Below, piece after piece: positions 34,310 through 43,954 of a stretch of 64,000 bases of DNA. A program made the translations under genes and the position numbers. This stretch comes from Desulfosporosinus sp. GTDB lineage: Bacteria; Bacillota; Desulfitobacteriia; Desulfitobacteriales; Desulfitobacteriaceae. A model generated the notes under the pieces. That model saw only the letters and a program-made list of their open reading frames with translations, was not told where the DNA came from and searched no databases. Position 1 is the first letter of the stretch. Each line of letters opens with the position of its first letter. Where the stretch lies: assembly GCA_031292055.1 (NCBI GenBank), contig JARLHV010000091.1, forward strand, positions 1 through 64,000, read 5' to 3'.

Positions 34310-35642
34310 TCAAGGTTGGGTCTTCGTTCTCCAGCTCTTGTTCCAAAAGCGATTCAGCTTCGTGGGCTGGGAGCGTCTGCACATTCTTAAGCTTTCGGGC
34401 GATCGTTCGAGATTTTCGGGTCGCAGTTTCGATTGTATTGCTCGCTTCTTGGAGTTTCTTTTGAGTTTTTTCCAGGACCTCCACAAATTTGCCGAATTCA
34501 GTTTTTACAGCACTAAGTAAGTGCCATACTTCACTGGAGCGCTTTTCAATAGCTAAAGTTTTAAAGCCCATTTGTAAGCTATTGAGGAGGGCGGCAAGCG
34601 TGGTTGGTCCTGAAATGACGACTTTATACTCCCGTTGAAGGAGTTCACAAAGACCAGGACGGCGTAGTACCTCAGCATACAAACCTTCAACTGGTAGAAA
34701 TAGGATACCGAAATCCGTGGTGTTCGGTGGATCGATGTATTTGTCGTGAATGGTTTTTCCCTCCAGCTTGATGCGGTTTTCCAAGGCTTTGCCGAGTTCT
34801 TCAATGCGGGGGAGGTTGGCTTGATCCTGAGCTTCGATTAAGCGTTCATAATCTTCCAGCGGAAATTTTGCATCGATCGGGAGCCAAAGGATACTGTTCT
34901 GACCGTCCCGGGCGGGTAGTTTGATGGCAAATTCGACTCGATCATTACTTCCGGCCCTAGTTACAACATTGGTAGCATATTGTTCGGGAGTTAGGATTTG
35001 CTCTAATAAACTTCCCAGTTGAATTTCTCCCCAGATACCTCGAGTTTTAACATTGGTCAGGACTTTCTTTAAGTCACCGACGCCGGAAGCCAAGGTTTGC
35101 ATTTCACCCAGCCCTTTATGTACCGCTTCCAAGCGTTCACTAACTAATTTAAAGGATTCTCCTAAGCGATGTTCAAGGGTGGCCTTAAGCTTTTCGTCAA
35201 CAGTCGCGCGCATCTGATCTAATTTCTGACTGTTATCTTGTTGGAGGAGGAGAAGCCGTTCTTCCACCGTTTTGCGGAGTTGTTCTAATTTCTGATCGTT
35301 CGTTTTGGTTAAGGAACCTAACTGAGCGGCGAAAATATCCAATTGGTTGCGTTGAAGAGTGGCGATTTCCGCCATGCGCGTTAGTACGGATTCGTTAAAG
35401 GAGTGGACGGACTGGTTTAGCTCTGCGCGAACTTGCCTGGCATTAGTAGAGGTTTCTTCACGGTTTAGGGCGATTTCTCCATTGACAAGACGTTCGTTGC
35501 GTTCAAGAGCTCTTTCCAGAGAAGTGAATTTGCTCTCGAACTGGGCAAAGGGGGTGTGTGATGAGCGGGTCAATAAAATAATGAGTAAGATGATGGCCAT
35601 GACGACTAGGATAATTAATCCGATCAGTAACTGCTCTGTCAT
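34305..35642 (-). CDS. rmuC: RmuC-family DNA recombination protein
   Basis: This 445-residue protein has one N-terminal membrane helix (about 4-26), a long coiled-coil (about 30-190) and the RmuC domain. The motifs are GVGDLKKVLTNVKTRGIWGE, LPIDAKFPLEDYERL, PNTTDFGILFLPVEGLYAEV and SLQMGFKTLAIEKRSSEVW. RmuC limits recombination at inverted repeats in E. coli; the family is predicted to contain a nuclease-like core. ATG 35642 with a Lys/Thr-free hydrophobic start. Monocistronic. Confidence 0.92.
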   Translation of the reverse strand: MTEQLLIGLIILVVMAIILLIILLTRSSHTPFAQFESKFTSLERALERNERLVNGEIALNREETSTNARQVRAELNQSVHSFNESVLTRMAEIATLQRNQLDIFAAQLGSLTKTNDQKLEQLRKTVEERLLLLQQDNSQKLDQMRATVDEKLKATLEHRLGESFKLVSERLEAVHKGLGEMQTLASGVGDLKKVLTNVKTRGIWGEIQLGSLLEQILTPEQYATNVVTRAGSNDRVEFAIKLPARDGQNSILWLPIDAKFPLEDYERLIEAQDQANLPRIEELGKALENRIKLEGKTIHDKYIDPPNTTDFGILFLPVEGLYAEVLRRPGLCELLQREYKVVISGPTTLAALLNSLQMGFKTLAIEKRSSEVWHLLSAVKTEFGKFVEVLEKTQKKLQEASNTIETATRKSRTIARKLKNVQTLPAHEAESLLEQELENEDPTLM

Positions 35643-35847
35643 TTAAGTTGCCTCCTGCTCTGTAGTATGCTTTTTGATTAACACTTTATCATACTGAGGG
35701 GACATATTTGTGTAATTTCATGAAAAATAATCGTTTATCAACCCAGTCTTGGAGCGTATACAGAGGACGTGTTTCATAGCTTAAGAAAAGATGCTGGCGT
35801 TGACTTTAAGCTTCTGCCATGTTAAATTTAACAAAATCACATATCGT

Positions 35848-35946
35848 AATGGGCAGGGGAGCTGGAAAGGCCGGCTGAGATTTAGACCCTATGAGGTCTA
35901 AGACCCGTATAACCTGATCTGGATAATGCCAGCGTAGGTAAGCAAG
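35848..35946 (+). promoter_or_regulatory. TPP riboswitch (THI element) of the thiD operon
   Basis: It contains GGGGAGCTGGAAAGGCCGGCTGAGA, ACCC and AACCTGATCTGGATAATGCCAGCGTAGG, the diagnostic pyrimidine- and pyrophosphate-sensor elements. A possible promoter (TTGACT 35800-35805, 17-bp spacer, TAAATT) lies upstream. Thiamine pyrophosphate binding would favour the terminator at 35967. Confidence 0.97.
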
Positions 35947-35966
35947 TTTTACTCTTTGCTAAGATG

Positions 35967-36008
35967 AAAGAGCACAAACCCTATTCTGGGGATTTGTGCT
36001 CTTTTTAC
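35967..36008 (+). terminator. Expression-platform terminator of the TPP riboswitch
   Basis: Stem AAGAGCACAAA-CCC / GGG-TTTGTGCTCTT is followed by TTTTT. It sits between the riboswitch and the thiD start at 36051, so TPP likely causes premature termination. Confidence 0.92.
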
Positions 36009-36050
36009 TCTTTAGGCTGAGAGAATATATAAGGGATTGAGGAGGACGTC

Positions 36051-36854
36051 ATGAAAAAGGTACTTACCATAGCTGGTTCGGATTGCAGTGGGGGAGCTGG
36101 GATTCAAGCGGATCTAAAAACGTTTTCTGCTCACGGGGTCTATGGAATGAGCGTAATTACCGCAGTTACCGCCCAAAATACTCAAGGGGTCTTGGCTGTA
36201 CAGGATATCTCCAGAGACGTCATTGCCAAACAAATTGAAGCCATTTTTGACGATATTGAGGTTGACGGTGTGAAGGTTGGGATGGTTTCTCAAGTCCAAA
36301 CAATAGAAGTGATTGTAGAGCAGTTGAGAAACTATGCGCCTCAAACGATCATTGTTGACCCAGTCATGGTATCTAAAAGTGGCTACCATTTGTTAAACCC
36401 GGAAGCGGAAGTAACTCTGATTAAGGAACTGCTGCCTTTGGCTATGCTTGTTACCCCCAATATTCCAGAGGCTGAGGTCATGACCAAAATGTCCATTAGC
36501 ACGTTGGAACAAATGGAGGAAGCCTCCAAAATTATTTATCAGATGGGGGCCAAAAATGTCTTGCTTAAGGGGGGACATCGAGAAGATGCTGCTATTGATA
36601 TCCTTTATGACGGACAGGAATTTCGTTACTTTTCTTCAGCGCGAATTGCTACTAAAAATACCCATGGAACAGGTTGTACGCTATCGTCGGCTATCACCGC
36701 GAACCTGGCTTTGGGATACAGCTTAAACGAGGCCGTCTCTTTGGCTAAGGAGTACATCACTATTGCCATTCAGCATTCGTTATCCATCGGCAAAGGCGCA
36801 GGACCAACCCATCACTTTTATACTCTTTACAAAAAGGCGGGATTAATCGAGTGA
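36051..36854 (+). CDS. thiD: HMP/HMP-phosphate kinase
   Basis: This 267-residue ribokinase-fold enzyme phosphorylates hydroxymethylpyrimidine twice. Evidence: TIAGSDCSGGAGIQADLKTFSAHGVYGMSVITAVTAQNT, the anion-hole motif GTGCTLSSAI (about 207) and DPVMVSKSG. It is the first gene after the riboswitch, with GAGGAGG upstream and 4-bp overlap with cytX. Confidence 0.95.
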   Translation: MKKVLTIAGSDCSGGAGIQADLKTFSAHGVYGMSVITAVTAQNTQGVLAVQDISRDVIAKQIEAIFDDIEVDGVKVGMVSQVQTIEVIVEQLRNYAPQTIIVDPVMVSKSGYHLLNPEAEVTLIKELLPLAMLVTPNIPEAEVMTKMSISTLEQMEEASKIIYQMGAKNVLLKGGHREDAAIDILYDGQEFRYFSSARIATKNTHGTGCTLSSAITANLALGYSLNEAVSLAKEYITIAIQHSLSIGKGAGPTHHFYTLYKKAGLIE

Positions 36855-38080
36855 GCATATCTGCCAAGAATAACTTGAGCATGTTTAACTTTACGACCCT
36901 CTGGTTTGGCGCAGCTATTTCAGTGGCCGAAATTTTAGCCGGCGGGTTGCTGGCTCCCCTGGGCTTTAAAATGGGACTTTTGGCGATCCTGCTCGGACAT
37001 TTAGTGGGTACGACCATTTTGGTTTTAGGAGGAATCATCGGAACTACGGAGCGGATTCCAGCTCTGGTGTCCACTAGGATCTCCTTTGGTCAGTACGGTT
37101 CTTACGTATTTTCCGTTTTAAACGTTTTACAGTTATTAGGCTGGACGGCCGTGATGATTATAACTGGGGCACGGTCAGTTAACCAGATAACTAAAATTTT
37201 ATGGTCGTTTGATCATTTGACAGTCTGGAGCCTAATCATTGGAGTCTTTATTTTGGTTTGGGTTTGGTTGGGCAAAGATAGCGGCTGGAAAAAGGTCAAC
37301 CACATTGCCGTTATTTTATTGTTTTTGTTGACGACTGTCTTAAGCGTTATTATTTTCCGCAGCCCGGAGTTGTTTAGTAAATCAGTTGCCGGGAAGCTGG
37401 CGTTCGGCTCGGCTTTAGAAATAGCCGTGGTCATGCCTTTATCTTGGTTACCCTTGATCTCCGACTATACTCGTTTTGCTAAGACGAAGCGAGGCGGGGC
37501 CGTGGGCAGCTGGTTAGGTTACTTATTCGGCAGCAGCTGGATGTACATTATCGGCTTGGGTGCAGCCATCATCGCCTCTGATCCTGACCCCTCGGCCATG
37601 TTATTGGCTGCTAATCTTGGTATAGTGGCCTTAGGAATTATCGTTTTGGCAACGGTAACGACGACTTTTATGGACGCTTATTCAGCCGGGGTTACCTTTT
37701 TGAATATTTTCCCGAAATTGAACGAAAAATCAGTTGCCTTAGTGATGACGGCGCTTGGAACTGGATTAGCAATCATCGTGAATATTGAACAATATCAGGA
37801 TTTTCTCTATGCTATTGGTTCAGTTTTTGCGCCTCTGTTTGCCATCTTGTTGACAGATTATTTCATATTAAAAAATAAGAAGATAAAGGCAGAGCTTTTG
37901 GTAAACTGGGGAACCCTGGCTCTCTGTGTCATCGGTACGGTATTATACTACCAGTTTGTTAAGTTGAATTTTGTTTTGGGCTTTACCATTCCGGTTATGT
38001 TGATCATCAGCATAATACATTTAATAACTTGGAGGTTGACAGATAAATGGAACTTCGTGAGAAAATCTTCGCAAACTTGA
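36851..38080 (+). CDS. cytX: Hydroxymethylpyrimidine permease
   Basis: This 409-residue NCS1-family transporter has about 12 membrane segments. It resembles CytX: TLWFGAAISVAEILAGGLLAPLG, GTTERIPALVSTRISFGQYG, ARSVNQITK and PLISDYTRFAKTKRGG. It imports HMP or a related pyrimidine for the ThiD next door. GTG start in overlap with thiD; ends inside thiM. The riboswitch control supports thiamine-precursor transport rather than cytosine. Confidence 0.88.
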   Translation: MSISAKNNLSMFNFTTLWFGAAISVAEILAGGLLAPLGFKMGLLAILLGHLVGTTILVLGGIIGTTERIPALVSTRISFGQYGSYVFSVLNVLQLLGWTAVMIITGARSVNQITKILWSFDHLTVWSLIIGVFILVWVWLGKDSGWKKVNHIAVILLFLLTTVLSVIIFRSPELFSKSVAGKLAFGSALEIAVVMPLSWLPLISDYTRFAKTKRGGAVGSWLGYLFGSSWMYIIGLGAAIIASDPDPSAMLLAANLGIVALGIIVLATVTTTFMDAYSAGVTFLNIFPKLNEKSVALVMTALGTGLAIIVNIEQYQDFLYAIGSVFAPLFAILLTDYFILKNKKIKAELLVNWGTLALCVIGTVLYYQFVKLNFVLGFTIPVMLIISIIHLITWRLTDKWNFVRKSSQT

Positions 38081-38859
38081 GTGCGGTTAAGGAAAAAAGC
38101 CCGTTAATTCACCATATTACCAACTATGTTACTGTTAATGATTGTGCTAATATCGTCTTGGCCCTCGGAGGTTCTCCGGTAATGGCAGATGATCTGGAGG
38201 AAGTCGCTGAAATGGTTGGTTTTGCTTCTGCCTTAGTCCTTAATATCGGCACTCTAAATTCCAGAACAATTGAAAGCATGCTGGTCGCTGGATTGCGGGC
38301 GAAAGAATTGGGTATTCCTGTGATCTTAGATCCGGTAGGTGTTGGAGCAACAAAGCTGCGAACTAATACCGCCGAAAAGCTGATTAGGGAGCTAAAACCC
38401 GAGGTGATTCGGGGCAATATGTCCGAAATTAAAGTTTTGGCTGGCCTGGAGGTGGCTATTAAAGGCGTCGACTCACTTGCCAACGAACAAGATAGTGCGC
38501 TAATTGCCAAAAGACTGGCCTCTGAATTAAGCTGCGTGATCGCTATTACAGGAAAAACAGATGTCGTTTCCGACGGCCGACAAATTTGTTTGCTGGATAA
38601 TGGGCATCGAATTTTAGCAGACGTCACCGGTACAGGGTGTATGACAACTTCTCTCGTGGGTACCTTTTGTGGCGCAACCAATGACTACTTTACGGCAGCC
38701 GTAGCCGGAATAATAAGCATGGGTCTAGCAGGAGAGATTGCCCAGGCAACCTTGCACCATGGTGAAGGGATCGGAACGTTCAGAGCACGGTTATTGGATA
38801 GTATCTACAATTTGCTCCCTGAGACTTTGGCAAGCGAAGGCAAAATCAGCTATGAATGA
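38047..38859 (+). CDS. thiM: Hydroxyethylthiazole kinase
   Basis: This 270-residue ribokinase-like enzyme has [30 protein letters not shown] at the N-terminus, [23 protein letters not shown] and the catalytic [13 protein letters not shown] (about 196-208). It phosphorylates salvaged thiazole, feeding ThiE. It overlaps cytX by 34 bp and thiE by 8 bp, so the operon is tightly packed. Confidence 0.95.
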   Translation: MELREKIFANLSAVKEKSPLIHHITNYVTVNDCANIVLALGGSPVMADDLEEVAEMVGFASALVLNIGTLNSRTIESMLVAGLRAKELGIPVILDPVGVGATKLRTNTAEKLIRELKPEVIRGNMSEIKVLAGLEVAIKGVDSLANEQDSALIAKRLASELSCVIAITGKTDVVSDGRQICLLDNGHRILADVTGTGCMTTSLVGTFCGATNDYFTAAVAGIISMGLAGEIAQATLHHGEGIGTFRARLLDSIYNLLPETLASEGKISYE

Positions 38860-39481
38860 AGGGGCAGTGGACTATAGTCTGTATCTAGTCACGGATCGAA
38901 AAATGCTCCGGGGAAGAGATCTGGTTCAGAGTATTGAGCGAGCGATTCAGGGGGGAGTTACCCTAGTGCAGCTTCGCGAAAAATCAGTTTCTACCCGGGA
39001 GTTTCTAGAGCTGGCTGTAAGGGTTAAAGAGATAACCTCTCGTTACCAAATTCCTTTGCTGATTAACGATCGTTTAGACATTGCTCTAGCTGTTGATGCC
39101 GATGGATTACATGTTGGACAAGACGACCTCCCTCTGCCCAAAGCGAGAGAGCTCTTAGGGGCCCGTAAACTTATAGGGGTCTCCGCTAGTACCATGGCGG
39201 AAGCCCTGCTCGCCCAACAACAGGGTGCTGACTATTTAGGCGTTGGCGCTGTTTTTAGCACATCGACCAAGACGGATGCCTCTAAGGTTAGTCTTGAACA
39301 ATTAGAACTTATTAAGAAATCTGTCACGATACCTGTGGTAGCGATCGGTGGAATCAAGGAAACGAACCTAAAGCAGGTTCTGGCTACTGGTATTGACGGG
39401 GTTTCAGTCGTATCTGCCATTTTGGCGCAGGAAGACATTTTTGAGGCTGCTAAACAGTTGCGAGAACTGATTAGAATCTAA
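38852..39481 (+). CDS. thiE: Thiamine-phosphate synthase
   Basis: This 209-residue TIM barrel couples HMP-PP and thiazole phosphate. Motifs are [70 protein letters not shown] and [11 protein letters not shown]. Start ATG 38852 (in-frame codons upstream lie inside thiM). It is the first of two thiE genes in this window; the second is at 52272. A terminator follows immediately. Confidence 0.95.
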   Translation: MNEGAVDYSLYLVTDRKMLRGRDLVQSIERAIQGGVTLVQLREKSVSTREFLELAVRVKEITSRYQIPLLINDRLDIALAVDADGLHVGQDDLPLPKARELLGARKLIGVSASTMAEALLAQQQGADYLGVGAVFSTSTKTDASKVSLEQLELIKKSVTIPVVAIGGIKETNLKQVLATGIDGVSVVSAILAQEDIFEAAKQLRELIRI

Positions 39482-39518
39482 ACTAAGGCGCTCGTCAATC
39501 TGACGAGCGCCTTAGTTA
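39480..39518 (+). terminator. Terminator of the thiD-thiE operon
   Basis: A perfect 15-bp stem AACTAAGGCGCTCGT/ACGAGCGCCTTAGTT has loop CAATCTG; the stem ends in TT without a long T-run. The left arm includes the thiE stop. Confidence 0.85.
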
Positions 39519-39594
39519 TTGGAGTTTGTCTGAAGTATCACAAATTGGGAGAGCTGGAGCTGGGGATAAGCGATAAACAGAAGTTGCACAGAGA

Positions 39595-40806
39595 CTATTT
39601 GTGGAGTGTCTGAGTACTAGGGGTAGGGGCTGTTTTCATTAAATCCATATAATCAAATGAGTTATCGCTGGTTACAGTTGGAATCTGAATAGAAAGGGGA
39701 CTGTTAATACTGGAAATATCAGTCTGGAAAGTAAACGTCAAATTAAAATTTCCTTTGGCATCAACGGTCGCATTAGGTTGACCATTGAGGCTATTCGCTA
39801 AGGCATTAATTTGAGCCAGATCCACTTTAAGATCGATGGTGCCACTTTTTTGTACTAAATTGCCGCCCGAAATAGCATATTTCAAATCAATACCTTTATC
39901 TCCTAAAATCGGCACATCTTTCAATTGATCCATTGCAGTGTTGAAAGTAGCTAAAAACTGTGTGCGGTTAGAATTAAAAGTGCTAAACGCTTGGTCAAAA
40001 TCACTTAAGCTTTTGGCTTTATCCGGGGTTTGAGTTAAGCTTAAGATTGAATCCATAAACGTCTTGACAAAATTCATGGCTTCTGGGTCTTGCACAAAAT
40101 TGTTAACAGTGTAACGAATGAACTCTTTAAATTGAGCATCATTAAGAGTTATCTCATAAATTCGTGCTGGTTTAAGACCATCATCGGTTTGTAGGCTCTG
40201 AATTCCATTATCCAGGGCATCTGGCAGAGGATTAAACCGTTGGGCATAACTCATTAAAAAATTAGTTTCAGCGGCTTGAATAGTTTTGCTGAAGTTCATA
40301 AGCTCTGTTGTATCGAGATTACCAAGGGGTGCGTTACTCATGTTACTGGGACTAATAACCATATATTCTTTGCTTGCAAACTGTGAGGGGAGGGAGACTT
40401 TGGCAATTGCAGGAACTTTAATAATCTCCGTTATTTTTGGAGTATTTCCGGTGAGATCGGAGTCTACCCAAAGGGGCACAGATATGTTCATTCCCTGCAT
40501 AGCTAAGTTCATGTCGATTTGAGATTGTGAAGCAGTTTTCTGTTCGTTGCTATTAGTTTCTGTGTTGAGATCTAGTTTGGCATTGTTTATAAACAATGCA
40601 GCTTGATCGAATTGTTTCTGGACAGTAGGCTCAAAATCTGAGCCGCTCAATTGGACGGTCATTGTCGTATGCGCCTGCATAGACTTAGCATTTTGTGTTT
40701 TTAAAGCAGCATTAAAGATTTCCTGCTGGTTTGGACTACATCCTGTTATAACAAGAAGTAAAGTTGCTACCAACGCCACCCAAGTTAATTTCTTATTTAC
40801 TTTCAT
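39595..40806 (-). CDS. Hypothetical lipoprotein
   Basis: This 403-residue secreted lipoprotein has an N-terminal signal ending in LVITGC (Cys at about 23), followed by a Gln/Asn-rich mature domain. A repeated layout of beta strands (TTMTVQLSGS; IDMNLAMQGM; LTFTFQTDIS) resembles LolA/LppX-like lipoprotein folds of Bacillota, but no family is certain. Start ATG 40806 follows GGAGG on the minus strand. A role in cell envelope or ligand binding is an inference. No neighbour suggests a partner. Confidence 0.7.
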   Translation of the reverse strand: MKVNKKLTWVALVATLLLVITGCSPNQQEIFNAALKTQNAKSMQAHTTMTVQLSGSDFEPTVQKQFDQAALFINNAKLDLNTETNSNEQKTASQSQIDMNLAMQGMNISVPLWVDSDLTGNTPKITEIIKVPAIAKVSLPSQFASKEYMVISPSNMSNAPLGNLDTTELMNFSKTIQAAETNFLMSYAQRFNPLPDALDNGIQSLQTDDGLKPARIYEITLNDAQFKEFIRYTVNNFVQDPEAMNFVKTFMDSILSLTQTPDKAKSLSDFDQAFSTFNSNRTQFLATFNTAMDQLKDVPILGDKGIDLKYAISGGNLVQKSGTIDLKVDLAQINALANSLNGQPNATVDAKGNFNLTFTFQTDISSINSPLSIQIPTVTSDNSFDYMDLMKTAPTPSTQTLHK

Positions 40807-41248
40807 CTCTTTGCCTCCTCTTCCATTCTAATGAATTAATATCATACAAATCCAAATACTGCAACTATAGCTACGTTCTGAATAATCCGAATAGCCCTTA
40901 TATACAAAAGTAAGCTTGAGTTTACGATAGCTGCAATAAGTATGCTAAAATATACAAATAAAGATAAACTTAGACTTAGACTCGTTCAAACGCAAATATA
41001 ACTAAGGGTGTTAGGTGCCGCTGGCTGCAAGTCTAAGAGGAGCAGGCGTATTAAGGATTGTAAAATAAAGAAGCTTTTAAATAGTGAATGAAACGTGTTA
41101 TTATACAACAGAGAGTAGAAAAAAAGCTTAATCTAGGGAGTTACATAGCATTCTGTCGAATAACAGGAACTTGCTGGATAAAGATTAGAAACAGCGTGAA
41201 TAGCTTGGAAATAAAGACAAAGTTAAAGCTAGAAGGAGGTAACGATTT
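40807..41248. other. Intergenic region, no gene seen
   Basis: AT-rich stretch between the divergent lipoprotein and glcD genes. Promoter-like hexamers occur around 40940-40960 and 41090-41105; AGAAGGAGGT precedes glcD. No reading frame or structured element is convincing. Confidence 0.4.
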
Positions 41249-42640
41249 TTGAAACCTGAGATTATTCAGAAGCTTACTGAAATTGTTGGGCAAGATTATA
41301 TCTATACAACGTTAGAAGATTTATATTGTTATACCTACGATGCTTCGTTTGTTAAGGCCGATATTAAGAATGATTTAGCAGGAGTTGCTGTGTATCCGGG
41401 TAACACAGCTGAAGTTGCGCAGATTCTCAAGCTGGCAAATCTTGAGAAGATTCCGGTCGTTCCGCGGGGAGCTGGGTCAAATGTTAGTGGAGGGACTATT
41501 TCGATAGGGGATTGTATTGTTCTGGTTCTAAAGAGAATGAACAAAATTCTTGAGCTTGACCAGAAAAATCTGATTGCCGTTGTCGAAACGGGGGTTATCA
41601 CTGGCCAATTGCAGAGCGAAGTTGAGCGAGTAGGCCTGTTTTATCCACCTGATCCTGCTAGCCAAGCTTTTTCCACCATGGGAGGGAATGTGGCGGAATG
41701 TGCAGGCGGACCGCGTGGCGTTAAATACGGAGTGACTCGGGACTATGTTATTGGTCTTGAGGTGGTACTGCCAACCGGAGAGGTTATTAATACTGGCGGA
41801 AGAACGATCAAGAATGTAACAGGTTACGATATGACGAAGCTTTTCACAGGTTCAGAGGGAACATTGTGTGTCATAACTAAAATTATTGTGAAACTCATCC
41901 CTTTACCAGAAGCTAAGAGCACGATGATGGCGGTTTTCTCGGAGATCGAACAAGCGTGTGAGACGGTTTCTGAAATCATTGCTGGCGGATTGGTCCCTTG
42001 CTCGCTTGAATTATTAGACAATATTTATATTAAAAACATCGAGGAATATGCCCAGGTTGGGTTACCCACGGAGGCCGGCGCCGTACTCTTAATCGAAGTT
42101 GATGGAGATGCGGAAATTTTAGCTAAGCAGATTGCCAAGATAGAACAAATTTGCAGACGGTTAGGGGCGGTGCAGATCCGTATTGCCAAGACTAAAGAAG
42201 AAGCCGAGGAATTATGGCGTGCGCGCCGTTCTGCCTTTGCTGCAGTATCTCGAGTGAAACCAACCATTATCGGAGAGGATGCAACCGTTCCCAGGAGCAG
42301 CATTCCCATTGCTGTGCGGCGGATTCAAGAAATTGCGGCTAAGTATAACCTTATCATTGCGATACTTGGACATGCCGGAGATGGTAACTTGCATGCCACG
42401 ATCCTTACCGATGAAATGGATCAGGAAGAGGCGGCGCGGGTCGAAAAAGCCATCGACGAAATCTTTGTAGTGACGCTGGAACTGGGTGGATCCTTAAGTG
42501 GTGAGCATGGTATTGGTCGGGCAAAATCCAAGTTTATTACTCGGCAGATCGGGGAGGTTGGACTTGAAGTTCAACACCGGATTAAACTAGCGCTTGATCC
42601 GAACAATATTTTAAACCCCGGCGTAATGTTTGGAGCGTGA
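41249..42640 (+). CDS. glcD: FAD-linked D-2-hydroxyacid (lactate/glycolate) dehydrogenase
   Basis: This 463-residue PCMH-type flavoprotein has PRGAGSNVSGGTI, the FAD loop DPASQAFSTMGGNVAECAGGPRGVKYG and TGSEGTLCVITK, then the C-terminal cap with LGHAGDGNLHAT (metal and substrate His) and GEHGIGRAK. It oxidises D-lactate or glycolate and passes electrons to the Fe-S partner encoded next. TTG start after AGAAGGAGGT. Presence of larA in the operon points to lactate. Confidence 0.9.
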   Translation: MKPEIIQKLTEIVGQDYIYTTLEDLYCYTYDASFVKADIKNDLAGVAVYPGNTAEVAQILKLANLEKIPVVPRGAGSNVSGGTISIGDCIVLVLKRMNKILELDQKNLIAVVETGVITGQLQSEVERVGLFYPPDPASQAFSTMGGNVAECAGGPRGVKYGVTRDYVIGLEVVLPTGEVINTGGRTIKNVTGYDMTKLFTGSEGTLCVITKIIVKLIPLPEAKSTMMAVFSEIEQACETVSEIIAGGLVPCSLELLDNIYIKNIEEYAQVGLPTEAGAVLLIEVDGDAEILAKQIAKIEQICRRLGAVQIRIAKTKEEAEELWRARRSAFAAVSRVKPTIIGEDATVPRSSIPIAVRRIQEIAAKYNLIIAILGHAGDGNLHATILTDEMDQEEAARVEKAIDEIFVVTLELGGSLSGEHGIGRAKSKFITRQIGEVGLEVQHRIKLALDPNNILNPGVMFGA

Positions 42641-42644
42641 TGGG

Positions 42645-43925
42645 ATGGAACGTACATTTGAATCTTGGGAGAAAGAAGTCATCCGCTGTATTCGCTGTGG
42701 TGCCTGCCAAAATGTTTGTCCAGTCTTTAAAGAGCTTCAGGCTGAATCGACGGTGGCCAGAGGACGAGTTAAACTAATTCGCGGAGTTATAACTAAAGAT
42801 TTGGATATAACTGAAGGCTTTATCAATAAAATGTCATTGTGCTTGATGTGTAAAGCCTGCGTAGTTAACTGTCCAAGTGGCGTGAAAGTAGACAAGCTAG
42901 TAGAAGCAGCACGTAAGGAAATCGCAGAGCAGAAAGGACTCTCAGCGCTTAAGAAACTGATCTTTCGCTTGGTTTTGAAAAATCGTTGGGTATTTAACTC
43001 AGGAATGAAGGCCGGAAGTTTATTACAAGGCTTAGTCTTTCGTAAAGGGCCTCAGGGTCAAGGTATGTTACCAAGAATGTCCTTGGGAATAGATAAGAGA
43101 AGACTTCTTGCTCCCTTAGCCCCAAAATCGTTCCGGTCGCTCTATCCTGATGTCATTAAAGTTCCAGACGCAAAGCTAAGGGTTGCCTTTTTTACGGGGT
43201 GCATGATTAACTATATTTATACGGATACTGGTAAAGCTGTTATTAACGTTTTGAAACGCAATGGAGTTGAGGTTGTTATTCCTGCTCTTCAAAACTGTTG
43301 TGGCACTCCTGTGAGGATTAACGGGGACTATGAAGCTGCTAAACAGATGGCCAAAGCCAATATTGATGTTTTACTGAAAGAAAAGGTTGATGGGATTGTC
43401 GTGGCCTGTGGAACGTGCGGCTTAGCCCTTAAGGAAGAGTATGCTGAGTTGCTTGAGGATGATCCAATTTATGCTGAAAAAGCTAAGCAGATTGGAGCCA
43501 TGGTCAAGGATTTCACAGAGCTGGTAGTTTCCTTGGCTGGGTTTGAGGACAAATTAGGTAATTTGCCAATTAAGGTGACCTATCATGATCCTTGTCACCT
43601 CGTCAGAGGATTAAAGGTCAAAGCGCAACCGAGACAGATAATTCAATGTATCCCCGGAGTAGTTTTCACGGAAATGAAGAACTCGGATACCTGCTGTGGG
43701 AGTGGGGGTTCCTTCAGCCTGGCTCACTATGAACTTTCGACCAAAATTAATGACCATAAAGTTGCTGACATTAAGCAAACAGGTGCCGAAGTGTTGGTTA
43801 CCGGGTGCTCTGCCTGTCGAATGCATATCGCTGATGGTTTGAATCGTCAGAACGTCCAGGTAAAGGTGATGCATACAGCACAACTTCTGGAAATGGCGTA
43901 TGAAGCCACAGATCACAGTCGCTAA
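42645..43925 (+). CDS. glcF: Fe-S subunit of lactate/glycolate oxidase
   Basis: This protein of about 426 residues has two 4Fe-4S ferredoxin motifs (CIRCGACQNVCPVF, about 16; CLMCKACVVNCPSG, about 66) and two CCG domains (NCCGTPVR, DTCCGSGGSF) typical of GlcF and heterodisulfide reductase D-like proteins. It accepts electrons from GlcD. ATG 42645 is the likely start after the glcD stop; an earlier in-frame TTG at 42630 lies within glcD. Confidence 0.92.
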   Translation: MERTFESWEKEVIRCIRCGACQNVCPVFKELQAESTVARGRVKLIRGVITKDLDITEGFINKMSLCLMCKACVVNCPSGVKVDKLVEAARKEIAEQKGLSALKKLIFRLVLKNRWVFNSGMKAGSLLQGLVFRKGPQGQGMLPRMSLGIDKRRLLAPLAPKSFRSLYPDVIKVPDAKLRVAFFTGCMINYIYTDTGKAVINVLKRNGVEVVIPALQNCCGTPVRINGDYEAAKQMAKANIDVLLKEKVDGIVVACGTCGLALKEEYAELLEDDPIYAEKAKQIGAMVKDFTELVVSLAGFEDKLGNLPIKVTYHDPCHLVRGLKVKAQPRQIIQCIPGVVFTEMKNSDTCCGSGGSFSLAHYELSTKINDHKVADIKQTGAEVLVTGCSACRMHIADGLNRQNVQVKVMHTAQLLEMAYEATDHSR

Positions 43926-43954
43926 ATTTATAAAGATTAAGGGGAGAGTAAAGT